Positions 37,676 through 45,787 of a stretch of 64,000 nt of DNA are shown piece after piece; position 1 is the stretch's first letter; each line of letters begins with the position of its first letter. The translations under genes were made by a program, and so were the position numbers. The notes below the pieces were generated by a model. That model made no database searches. It saw only the letters and a program-made list of their open reading frames with translations, and was not told where the DNA came from. Source of the stretch: Acinetobacter sp. WCHA45 (GTDB lineage Bacteria; Pseudomonadota; Gammaproteobacteria; Pseudomonadales; Moraxellaceae); the NCBI RefSeq assembly GCF_002165255.2, contig NZ_CP028561.1, forward strand, positions 372,001-436,000. The letters run 5' to 3'.

Positions 37676-38740
37676 ATGTCTAAATTCCAAAAAATGGGAC
37701 AGGGTGTGGCGGTTGCGTTACTCACAACATCAATATTATCAGGGTGTTCACAAATCATTAAAACAGGGGCTAATGTCGCATTAAGTTTTAGTGAAAATCA
37801 TATTGTTCCACCAATTTTGGCGATGGATGACGCCGAAATGGTGTGTAATTCAGGTAATGCCTTAACTCCAGCGGTGATGTCAACCAAGGATATGGGTGCT
37901 GATCCAACACGTATGGCGGTGTTATTGTATACCTCAGCAGGTATTTGTGCTGAAAATAAAGCCTTAGAAGCGGAACTCCGCTATTTGCGTGCTTCGAAAG
38001 CAGGTCAAGTTTCTGAAGCTCAAGATGCTCGTATTGAACAAAAACGTTGGGCGGGGATTGCTGCTGAACGTCAATATGCAGGTTATCAACTTTTTGCAAA
38101 TCGTTGGGAATCAAAATATAAATATAAATTGGGTGATTCATGCCCAACAATGCGCAATGATTTAGATCAGACAGTTTACCTTTTAGGGATGGTAAGTGGT
38201 CTGCAAGCGATGACCAATGATATTAACTCTGGTGGTGCGGTTAATGTCCCGAAAGATATTGCGGGTATTGTTGAGCGTGGCATGACCTGTTTGGATAATG
38301 AAAAATTCTGGGGCGCGCCGATGGCGACGCGCGCAGTGATTTGGACTTTATTACCAGGTGCGGGTGACGGTAAACCTGAACCTTATGCAACCATGAAAGA
38401 ATCAATGCAAATTGGTGAGAAAAAAGGTGTTCGTTTATCACATGCATTATATGCAGTTGCTGCACAAGCAAGTGGTGATGATGCCAAACTGCGTGATGCT
38501 TTCCGTTCTTATGCTGCTGCAACAGGTGAAGATAAACCAGTAAATCCTCAATTTAGATTGATCGATAAGATGGCTGGTTTGATGGTCCGTGGTATAGCTG
38601 ATCGTTATTGGACTGAAAATACAGGTGTACGTTCTGGTGATGAAGGTTTGACTTCTTTCTGGGACGATAAGAAAGAAAGTTCATCTGAATTGGATGCTTT
38701 ATTTGATGATGGAGATGGCGCATCAGCACCAGCAGAGTAA
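37676..38740 (+). CDS. TatT-like lipoprotein (TRAP-associated TPR family)
   Basis: A 354-residue lipoprotein: the signal ends LLTTSILSGC with the lipid-bearing Cys24. The rest is helical. Segments such as DPTRMAVLLYTSAGICAENKAL, LDQTVYLLGMVSGLQAM and MATRAVIWTLL match the pattern of the TatT family, outer-membrane or periplasmic TPR lipoproteins that accompany TRAP transporters (first seen as Treponema Tp0956). A TRAP-type permease gene lies two genes downstream, which supports the call. The C-terminus is acidic. Four or more Cys in the mature part (for example MVCN, GICAE, DSCPT, MTCLD) may form disulfides. Confidence 0.7.
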   Translation: MSKFQKMGQGVAVALLTTSILSGCSQIIKTGANVALSFSENHIVPPILAMDDAEMVCNSGNALTPAVMSTKDMGADPTRMAVLLYTSAGICAENKALEAELRYLRASKAGQVSEAQDARIEQKRWAGIAAERQYAGYQLFANRWESKYKYKLGDSCPTMRNDLDQTVYLLGMVSGLQAMTNDINSGGAVNVPKDIAGIVERGMTCLDNEKFWGAPMATRAVIWTLLPGAGDGKPEPYATMKESMQIGEKKGVRLSHALYAVAAQASGDDAKLRDAFRSYAAATGEDKPVNPQFRLIDKMAGLMVRGIADRYWTENTGVRSGDEGLTSFWDDKKESSSELDALFDDGDGASAPAE

Positions 38741-38753
38741 ACTTGAATTAAAC

Positions 38754-38800
38754 GACCTTTTACAAGTGAAACATTTAAACTGGTAAAAGGTCAGTTTTTT
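38754..38800 (+). terminator. Terminator after the TatT-like gene
   Basis: GACCTTTTAC (38754-38763) and GTAAAAGGTC (38783-38792), perfect 10-bp stem, then AGTTTTTT. Confidence 0.8.
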
Positions 38801-38816
38801 CATGGGGTGGTAATGG

Positions 38817-39395
38817 ATGAAAGATCACGTATGGATACCGAAAGTTATTTTAATCGCTGTATGTGTTTCTATATCAGCGTGCTTGCAAGTATTTGCAGAT
38901 CACTTCATTTATTGGAAACCTAGTTTATTCGCTGAGTTTTGGCGTTTATGGACTGCACATTGGGTTCATGTTGGATGGATGCATTTTTTCTTAAATATGC
39001 TGGCATTTGCATGTTTACCTTTTATTTTTCCTCATGCTCGTAATTGGCACTTATGTGTTCTGCTTTTAATCCTTCCTCCGTTTATTAGTCTTACCTTTTA
39101 TTTCTACTTACCTTATATCGATGCATATGCTGGTCTTTCTGGCGTGTTGCATGGATTATATGTTGCTGTTGGTCTCGTGTATCTGAAATATCCCAAAGAA
39201 AGAAAATTTGCCTTATTGGTCTTGTTGCTGATCTCAGCAAAATTAATATGGGAAAATACTTTTGGCCAGACGGGTACTGCACAGTTAATTGGTAGTCCTG
39301 TTTTGACAGAAGCTCATTTGATTGGTGCGATTGGTGGTTTGTTCTGTGGGTTAGGTTATTCATTGTTAAGAAGGATAGAGAGAGAGAACATATAA
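38817..39395 (+). CDS. rrtA: Rhombosortase (rhomboid-type intramembrane protease)
   Basis: A 192-residue six-helix rhomboid-like protease. The catalytic Ser108 is in YAGLSGVLHG and His167 in TEAHLIGAIGG; HFFLNM (His56 to Asn60) supplies the conserved loop. The shortness and the GLSGVLHG/EAHxxGAxxG forms are those of rhombosortases, which cut proteins carrying a C-terminal GlyGly-CTERM tag. No protein in this window ends in such a tag, so its substrates are elsewhere. GGGGTGG six bases before the ATG sets the start. It lies between a TatT-like gene and a TRAP-type permease gene. Confidence 0.85.
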   Translation: MKDHVWIPKVILIAVCVSISACLQVFADHFIYWKPSLFAEFWRLWTAHWVHVGWMHFFLNMLAFACLPFIFPHARNWHLCVLLLILPPFISLTFYFYLPYIDAYAGLSGVLHGLYVAVGLVYLKYPKERKFALLVLLLISAKLIWENTFGQTGTAQLIGSPVLTEAHLIGAIGGLFCGLGYSLLRRIERENI

Positions 39396-39415
39396 GTTGA
39401 TAAAAAAAACCAACA

Positions 39416-39446
39416 AAAAAATGATTGTAGTCATTCTTTTTTGGGA
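39416..39446 (+). terminator. Possible weak terminator after rhombosortase
   Basis: AATGA..TCATT hairpin flanked by an A-run before and TTTTTT after. The stem is short, so the call is weak. The rest of the 180-base gap before the permease shows no clear promoter. Confidence 0.35.
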
Positions 39447-39578
39447 AAGATTGCTGCAAATTTAGGCGGTTAAAAGGGATTGGTTACGAAGAGGGTAAAT
39501 TCACTTATCTATCAACCATGGACATCGCATGATTCAACATCTTTGGATGGGTGTTGATAACAATAAACTGGAATATAC

Positions 39579-41783
39579 ATGCAAAATGATCAAGAGAAAA
39601 AGTCTGGATTAGCCCGACTGGGTTATATCTGGAATGATTGGATATCAACATTCATCATTCTTGCTTTGTTGCTAATGACTTTGCTTATTGGTACTGGCGA
39701 GATGATTCACGGTCAAATGCTCCGTATGGGGGAGCGTTTGTATGGTGATGAAAAAATAGGAATGCAGTATTCGTTTTTACGAGCTGAACCTGAAAAACCA
39801 TCTTGTGATCGACATCCTAATATTGAAGCGCAAGTTCAAGAGCAGATGAAAGCAAATGCTGCTGATGAGTTTGCAAGTATGTTTGGTACAGCATCTGAAT
39901 CAGATGTACGCGCTTCTTTATTAGCTGCACAACAACAGTGTGAAGAAAAATATCAGTTCTATGATAAAGCAATGAAGCACTTGGAAGCTCATCCAAGTAT
40001 TCGTACTTATCGTCAAGTTGAAACCACATTCTTCGGTATTTTTAAGTTAGGTTCTGAAAACCAGACTGTACTTTTACTGATTATGGTGTTGTTTACATCT
40101 ATCACAGCTTCTTTACGCTATCACCACATTGGTTTACGTGCACCTAAAACGAAGATGGACTATCGTGTCTATTCAGCATATATGGTTGTAGGTAATGCTC
40201 TACTGAGTTTATCGACAATTAGTCAATATAACTCGTTGCTGAATTCTGGCGTAGAATTGACTACGAAGACATTGGCGATTTCATGGTTATGGATAGCACT
40301 CTTTGTCTCTTTAACCGTAATCAGCTTAGTGCAATTATTTTTAATTCCTAAAACAGCGCAACCTAAAGGTAATTTTGGTTTGGCGGTGCTGAGCGTACCA
40401 TTGTATGCACAGATGTCACTGATCACGGGGATAATCTTTACTTTCTTCATGGATTATCCAATGGGGCAAGGGATCTACTTGGGAATTATTGTTGAGTTCT
40501 CTGGTATTTTCTTAAACCTTGCATTGTTTATTTGGGCAGGTATGTTACTGACCCAAACGCGTGTGATGGATTTATTCTTAAATATCCTGCGTCCGTGGAA
40601 TCTAGCACCTGAAACTTTAACTTGGTTAATCTTAATTGCAGCGGCAATTCCAACAGCATATACAGGCGCTTCTGGTATTTTCGTTATTGCCGCAGGTGCA
40701 ATCATTTATAAAGAGGTTTGGAACTCTGGTGCGCGCCGTCAATATGCATTAGCTGTATCGGCAATGTCGGGTTCTTTAGGTGTGGTGATTCGTCCATGCT
40801 TACTTGTAATTTTGATTTCAATGCTAGATAGCCGCCATGTAACGTCTACAGAATTATTTGATCATGGTATCTATGTTTTCTGGTTAACTGCATTTATTTT
40901 CCTTGGCGTTTCATTGATTCTTGCTGAAGAAAAGTTCCGTGTTGCTTCACCAAAAGTTGCTGTACCTGGAATGCTACGTGCATGTGTACCTGTGATTCCT
41001 TATGTAATCATTGGTTTTGCAGTTGTGATGTTCTATAAACTTGCGTTAGATACATCAATGAATGAATTTACAGCGCCAATGATTTTACCATTGGTGTTGA
41101 TTGCAATGATTTTGTTTGACAAATTGTTTGCAGCAAAACTTGCACCAGCTCCAGTTATTGATGCAAAGCATGAGGCATTAGTTCTTGAACATGAACAGAA
41201 ATCAGACTTCTTAAAAAGCCATGATCCTCATGGTGGTAAGAGTTTTGGTTTTGGTGGGGCATTACGTTTTGCAACTTCAGAAACAGTGGGTCATATCGGT
41301 GCCTTGATTCTACTGATGGCATTATCTGCGAGCGTTGGTGGTTTAATCGAGCGTGCTGAAGTGGTTGAGTTATTACCAACTCACTTGGATAATATCTATA
41401 TTTCTCTTGCCTTTATTGCAATTTTACTTGCAATTATTGGTATGACTACAGATCCATTTGGTGCGGTAATCTTAGTTGCTGCGACAGTAGCGCCAGTTGC
41501 TTATGAGAACGGTATTCATCCGATTCACTTCTGGATGATCGTATTGGTTGCATTCGAATTTGGTTATGTAACACCACCTGTTGCATTAAACCATTTGTTG
41601 ACGCGACTCTCAGTTGGGGATGAAGAAGTATCAGCCGCTGATAAGGAAGCAAAAGAGAAATACACAAGTTTCTATTATCGTTATGAGCGTTGGTTATTAC
41701 CGATTATCGTATTGTTCTCATCTTTAGTGTTGGTGACTTATGCACCATATATCTTCCAAATGTTTGGTTGGTATAAACACTAA
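39579..41783 (+). CDS. TRAP transporter permease, fused small and large subunits (DctQM-type)
   Basis: A 734-residue inner-membrane protein. One helix near residues 20-45 is followed by a soluble loop of about 110 residues rich in Glu, Lys and Cys (DRHPNIEAQVQEQMKANAADEF...). A small four-helix part then leads into a large DctM-like module. DctM features include IPTAYTGASGIFVIAAGAIIYKEV and, near the end, GMTTDPFGAVILVAATVAPVAYENGIHPIHFWMIVLVAFEFGYVTPPVALNHLL. It would import an organic acid with Na+. No binding protein is next to it; the TatT-like lipoprotein 840 bases upstream is its likely partner. Confidence 0.8.
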   Translation: MQNDQEKKSGLARLGYIWNDWISTFIILALLLMTLLIGTGEMIHGQMLRMGERLYGDEKIGMQYSFLRAEPEKPSCDRHPNIEAQVQEQMKANAADEFASMFGTASESDVRASLLAAQQQCEEKYQFYDKAMKHLEAHPSIRTYRQVETTFFGIFKLGSENQTVLLLIMVLFTSITASLRYHHIGLRAPKTKMDYRVYSAYMVVGNALLSLSTISQYNSLLNSGVELTTKTLAISWLWIALFVSLTVISLVQLFLIPKTAQPKGNFGLAVLSVPLYAQMSLITGIIFTFFMDYPMGQGIYLGIIVEFSGIFLNLALFIWAGMLLTQTRVMDLFLNILRPWNLAPETLTWLILIAAAIPTAYTGASGIFVIAAGAIIYKEVWNSGARRQYALAVSAMSGSLGVVIRPCLLVILISMLDSRHVTSTELFDHGIYVFWLTAFIFLGVSLILAEEKFRVASPKVAVPGMLRACVPVIPYVIIGFAVVMFYKLALDTSMNEFTAPMILPLVLIAMILFDKLFAAKLAPAPVIDAKHEALVLEHEQKSDFLKSHDPHGGKSFGFGGALRFATSETVGHIGALILLMALSASVGGLIERAEVVELLPTHLDNIYISLAFIAILLAIIGMTTDPFGAVILVAATVAPVAYENGIHPIHFWMIVLVAFEFGYVTPPVALNHLLTRLSVGDEEVSAADKEAKEKYTSFYYRYERWLLPIIVLFSSLVLVTYAPYIFQMFGWYKH

Positions 41784-41794
41784 GTGTTGAAATA

Positions 41795-41820
41795 AAAAAG
41801 CACCTTCGGGTGCTTTTTTA
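41795..41820 (+). terminator. Terminator after the TRAP permease
   Basis: GCACC-TTCG-GGTGC (41800-41813), a UUCG tetraloop hairpin with A-run before and T-run after. Confidence 0.92.
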
Positions 41821-41887
41821 TTTTTTAAGATTTAAAATGCTTTAGACATTATTAATGTTGATAAGTTATTTTTAAAGATCAAATATT

Positions 41888-42772
41888 TTAGTGTTGAATC
41901 ATTTTCTTTTGACGTTGACTCAATGGACTGCATAATAAAATTGCCAGCAAAATAATACAAAATCCAATCACGCTGTATAAATCAGGTACTTCATCCCAAA
42001 GTAAGAAGCCCCATACACCTGCAAAAATAATGGCTATATAATTCACAGGTGCAATTTGTCCTGCTGGCGCAAGTCGATAAGCATGAGACATAAAAATTTG
42101 GCTGACATTCGCAAGTATCCCTGCGCCAATCAAAAATAATAATTCTTTTACATGATAGGTTCGCCACATCCAAAACATTGGAATCACAGAAAGTGCTGAT
42201 CCTATCAAGCAGAAATAAAATACGATGCGTTCAGGTGGTTCGGTTTGAGTGAGTGCTCGAACGGTTACAAAAGCCATTGATGCAAGTAAGCTAGAGGCGA
42301 TACCAATCACCGAAATCCAGTTCAGTAGACCTTGATCGGGTTTAGCCACACAGAACACCCCAATAAAGCCGAGTCCCGCGGCACAAAGCATAGCAATGGT
42401 GATTTTTTCTTTTAGAAATAACCATGCAATAACTGGAATAAAAATTGGGGAAGAGTAGGTAAATACCATTGCATTTGATAGCTTTAAATGCGCAATTGCG
42501 TAAAAGAAACCATACATAGCTGCAAGTCCAACAATACTACGCCAACTATGCATCCATAGTTTTTCTGTTTTTACAAAGCCAATACCTTGTTTAAAAATAA
42601 AAGGCAGAAACAGGATGAGTCCAACCACGTTGCGGAAAAATACAATTGTATAGTTATCAACCGTATGTGATGCATAACGAATACAGATACCCATGATCGA
42701 AAAGAGAAGGGCCGAGGTTGTTAGGCAACCAATCGCAAGTAAAAGGTTACGATTAGTTTGAAGTGAATTCAT
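41888..42772 (-). CDS. EamA/DMT-family transporter
   Basis: A 294-residue inner-membrane protein with ten hydrophobic helices in two EamA repeats. The first contains SNAMVFTYSSPIFIPVIAWLFLKEKITI, the second APAGQIAPVNYIAIIFAGVWGFLLWDEVPD, both with the conserved pattern of a Pro in the helix before an Glu-rich loop. The family exports or imports metabolites such as amino acids and nucleobases; the substrate cannot be told from sequence. It stands alone on the minus strand. Confidence 0.85.
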   Translation of the reverse strand: MNSLQTNRNLLLAIGCLTTSALLFSIMGICIRYASHTVDNYTIVFFRNVVGLILFLPFIFKQGIGFVKTEKLWMHSWRSIVGLAAMYGFFYAIAHLKLSNAMVFTYSSPIFIPVIAWLFLKEKITIAMLCAAGLGFIGVFCVAKPDQGLLNWISVIGIASSLLASMAFVTVRALTQTEPPERIVFYFCLIGSALSVIPMFWMWRTYHVKELLFLIGAGILANVSQIFMSHAYRLAPAGQIAPVNYIAIIFAGVWGFLLWDEVPDLYSVIGFCIILLAILLCSPLSQRQKKMIQH

Positions 42773-42864
42773 ATTAGACGCGAGGCTTTGAGACTAAAGT
42801 TATTCTATGCTTCTCAACGGATGAAAGAAATGTGCTTTTAAACTGGATTAAACCTTTTGTTGTT

Positions 42865-43311
42865 TTAAGATTTATGTTGTGCGGAGATTTGAGCCTCCAA
42901 AAGTTTAATTTGATCTTCTTTGAGCTTAAGTAAAGTATCAACATCATTATTTTGTTGTTTCAAGTCACGCTGTTGGTCTTGTAGTTGCTGTTGAATATCA
43001 TCTAGCTTTGCAATCTCTTCTTTGGCTAAACTGTCATTGCTCGGAAGTGGTGATTTGACAATTGACTCTTCGACTAATTGTATTGGTGCAGCAACTTCAC
43101 TGCTCGCCGTATTTATATTTGGACTAACAGTTGTTTCTGCTTTGGATATAATTGTTTTTTCGGCAATTGGTTGTGTAGCTGTGCTTGTCGATTTCTGATT
43201 TTTTTGTGATAAAAACCATTGAATTGCAAGAAACAAAACCACAACAACGCTAATTCCACCAATTATCATCCATAATAATTTGGAATTTTGAGTTTGGTAT
43301 GTGGACATCAT
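42865..43311 (-). CDS. Membrane-anchored coiled-coil protein of unknown function
   Basis: 148 residues. A short N-terminus precedes one transmembrane helix (LLWMIIGGISVVVVLFLAIQWFL). A Ser/Thr/Ala-rich low-complexity stretch follows, then a C-terminal coiled coil (LAKEEIAKLDDIQQQLQDQQRDLKQQNNDVDTLLKLKEDQIKLLEAQI). AGAAGG stands six bases before the ATG at 43311, which is preferred to a TTG at 43329 that would overlap the gene before it. It follows a YheV-like gene by 10 bases and is probably cotranscribed. Confidence 0.65.
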   Translation of the reverse strand: MMSTYQTQNSKLLWMIIGGISVVVVLFLAIQWFLSQKNQKSTSTATQPIAEKTIISKAETTVSPNINTASSEVAAPIQLVEESIVKSPLPSNDSLAKEEIAKLDDIQQQLQDQQRDLKQQNNDVDTLLKLKEDQIKLLEAQISAQHKS

Positions 43312-43321
43312 TTTTAACCTT

Positions 43322-43528
43322 CTAGTCAAAATGACGAGGTTTGAATTGTATCACCCCAATTTCATCTGGCTCAGCGGTTTGTTGCTCTTCCACGTGGGTC
43401 GGGCGTTTTTCGCTATAAGCACATTCGATACATTCAATCCACTCGTCATCCACAGTGATGATCTTAACCACACGATCTAAGGCGCCACATTTAGGGCATT
43501 TTGCACCCGCGATGAACTGTCTTTTCAT
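43322..43528 (-). CDS. YheV-like putative zinc ribbon protein
   Basis: 68 residues with Cys11, Cys14, Cys33 and Cys36 (CPKC...CIEC) and the IITVDDEWIECIECAYSEKRP strand of the YheV (DUF2387) family. In E. coli yheV sits by kefB/slyX; here it follows prlC by 39 bases on the same strand. In many gammaproteobacteria yheV-like genes accompany prlC, so the pairing is expected. Function unknown. Confidence 0.8.
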   Translation of the reverse strand: MKRQFIAGAKCPKCGALDRVVKIITVDDEWIECIECAYSEKRPTHVEEQQTAEPDEIGVIQFKPRHFD

Positions 43529-43567
43529 GTCAGTTAATTACCACCCTGTGAACAATAATGACGTAGT

Positions 43568-45607
43568 TTAAGCGGTTTTATTGGTGTTCGTCCAACCTTG
43601 ATGGCGTAATAATGCATCTATTTTTGGTTCTCTTTTTCGGAAATTGCGAAATGAATCAAGTGCAGTATCTTTTCCGCCAACTGCTAGAATAAACTTTCTA
43701 AACTCTTTGCCTGTCTCAGTGTTAAAAATACCTTCGCTTTCGAAGCGATCGAAGGCATCACTCGCTAAAACTTCTGCCCATTTATAAGAGTAATAGCCTG
43801 CCGCATAACCGCCTGCAAAAATATGGCTGAAACTATGTTGAAAACGGTTATAAGGTACCGCAGGAACCACGGCAAATTTATCGCGAATATCGTCCAGTGT
43901 CGCTTGGATTTGCTGACTGTTTAAGGCAGGTGCCTGACGGTGAATGCTTAGGTCAAACAATGCAAATTCAATCTGACGTAATGTTTGCATGCCTGATTGG
44001 AAGAAACGCGCATTGAGTAACGCAGACAGCAATTCTTGTGGCAAAGTTTGCTTAGTTTCGGTGTGTTCACTGAGTACATCTAAACTTTCATTATCCCATG
44101 CCCAGAATTCCATAAACTGACTTGGTAACTCCACCGCATCCCAAGCCACGCCGTGTGTGCCTGCAACAGAGATGTTATCTACTTCGGTCAACATATGGTG
44201 TAAGCCATGACCAAACTCATGGAATAAAGTAATGACTTCATCGTGGGTGAGTAGCGCAGGTTGATCGCCAATCGGTGGGGTAAAGTTACACACCATATAG
44301 CAAATTGGTTTTTGTAGACCATTGGCCGTTTGCACACGAGAACGGAAACCACTCATCCATGCGCCACCGCGTTTGCCGTTACGGGCATATAAGTCAAAAT
44401 AGAAACCACCGACCACTTGACCTTGATCTTCAATTTCAAAATAACGTACATCATTTTGCCAAACAGGGGCTTGGCGTTCGACGATTTGAATTCCATAAAG
44501 ACGTTGCACGATCTTGAATAAACCGTCCACCACTTTTGGCGCAGGGAAATACGGTTTAAGCGCTTCTTGAGAAAGATTGAATTGCTGCTGTTTCAACTTC
44601 TCAGAATAATAGGTTGCATCCCAAGGTTTGAGTTCCTCAATTCCATCTTGTTGTGCAATGCTTTTGAGTTCAGCAATTTCAGCCAGTGCAGGCGTACGCG
44701 CATGCTCTGCCAAATCCACTAAGAATTGATGAACAGTTTCAACATCGGGTGCCATTTTGCTGGCAAGGGAATATTCAGCGAAGTTATTAAAGCCAAGCAG
44801 TTGCGCCATCTCCTGACGTAAGCTCAGGATTTCCTCCATCACAGGTGTATTGTCAAATTCAGTCTTGTCGGACTGCTCAGATGCACGGGTCACATAAGCT
44901 TTGTAGAGTTCTTCTCTTAATTCACGATCATCGGCATAGGTCATAATCGCAAAATAAGCAGGGAAATCCAGTGTGGCAACGGCTTGCTCCAGCTCACGTT
45001 GTTGTCCGTATTGTTTTAATAATTCAACACTGCTTTGCGGTAAGCCTTTAAGTTGCGCTTCTGTTAGCGGTTTAAAGTAGGCTTGGGTGGCATCTAAGAC
45101 GTGATTTGAGAAGTCTGAAGATAACTGAGACAAACGTGCCGAGATTTCTGCATAACGTTTTTTCGCTTCGCCTTGGAGTGCAACACCCGACAGTTTAAAG
45201 TCACGTAGCGCCAGTTTAATCGCGCTTTGTTGTGCTTCGCTCAATGTTTGAAATACATTACTATCATGAATCTGCTGATAGGTTTGATACAGCACTGTGT
45301 GTTGTCCAAGCTGCGTATAGTATTCACTTAAACTTGGTAACAGGGCTTGATACACTTCACGGGTTTCGGCATTGTTCATGACTGCATTGAGATGTGACAA
45401 AATGCCCCACGATTCGCTCATGTTATTTTCAAGTTGATCAACTTCTGCCAAGGTTGCTCGTTGGGCTTCAGAGCCTTGCGGAACTTTATTGAGTTGATTT
45501 AAGAAGTTCTGACCGTTTTGAATCGTTTGTTCGATCTGTTGTTTTAAATCGGCAAGTTGAATTTGATGAAATTGAGGAAGGGGGAGTGTCGGTTGTTGGA
45601 GTGTCAT
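43568..45607 (-). CDS. prlC: Oligopeptidase A (M3 family zinc peptidase)
   Basis: A 679-residue cytoplasmic peptidase that clears signal-peptide fragments and other oligopeptides. The zinc motif HEFGHGLHH (HExxH) is in the C-terminal third and ELPSQFMEFWAW supplies the third ligand Glu about 27 residues later. TFTHLFSHIF-like segment NRFQHSFSHIFAGGYAAGYYSYKWAEVLA matches the M3 fold. Two further upstream starts (45637, 45673) are in frame, but MTLQQPTLPLPQFHQI agrees best with the family. No strong ribosome site marks any of them. Confidence 0.93.
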   Translation of the reverse strand: MTLQQPTLPLPQFHQIQLADLKQQIEQTIQNGQNFLNQLNKVPQGSEAQRATLAEVDQLENNMSESWGILSHLNAVMNNAETREVYQALLPSLSEYYTQLGQHTVLYQTYQQIHDSNVFQTLSEAQQSAIKLALRDFKLSGVALQGEAKKRYAEISARLSQLSSDFSNHVLDATQAYFKPLTEAQLKGLPQSSVELLKQYGQQRELEQAVATLDFPAYFAIMTYADDRELREELYKAYVTRASEQSDKTEFDNTPVMEEILSLRQEMAQLLGFNNFAEYSLASKMAPDVETVHQFLVDLAEHARTPALAEIAELKSIAQQDGIEELKPWDATYYSEKLKQQQFNLSQEALKPYFPAPKVVDGLFKIVQRLYGIQIVERQAPVWQNDVRYFEIEDQGQVVGGFYFDLYARNGKRGGAWMSGFRSRVQTANGLQKPICYMVCNFTPPIGDQPALLTHDEVITLFHEFGHGLHHMLTEVDNISVAGTHGVAWDAVELPSQFMEFWAWDNESLDVLSEHTETKQTLPQELLSALLNARFFQSGMQTLRQIEFALFDLSIHRQAPALNSQQIQATLDDIRDKFAVVPAVPYNRFQHSFSHIFAGGYAAGYYSYKWAEVLASDAFDRFESEGIFNTETGKEFRKFILAVGGKDTALDSFRNFRKREPKIDALLRHQGWTNTNKTA

Positions 45608-45760
45608 TGTATTTTTGCCATATTCATCTTTAAACATAATTATAGATGTAGGGCTTAAGCCTCTATAAATCAAGGCTGATTGATTATTTATTAGATGAGT
45701 ATTTTGTTGTTCTATAAATTTTATTCATTTCTAACGCACATATATCAAGACCAAAAAATT

Positions 45761-45778
45761 AGAGAGCCGAAGCTCTCT
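45761..45778 (-). terminator. Terminator of rnr
   Basis: AGAGAGC-cgaa-GCTCTCT (45761-45778). On the minus strand this reads as a TTCG-loop hairpin followed by AATTTTTT, just after the rnr stop. Confidence 0.88.
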
Positions 45779-45787
45779 AATTAAATG

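Noticed and set aside
38817..39395. Protein substrate for the rhombosortase within the window
   Set aside because: The C-termini of all exported proteins here were inspected; none shows a Gly-Gly, membrane helix and basic tail arrangement.
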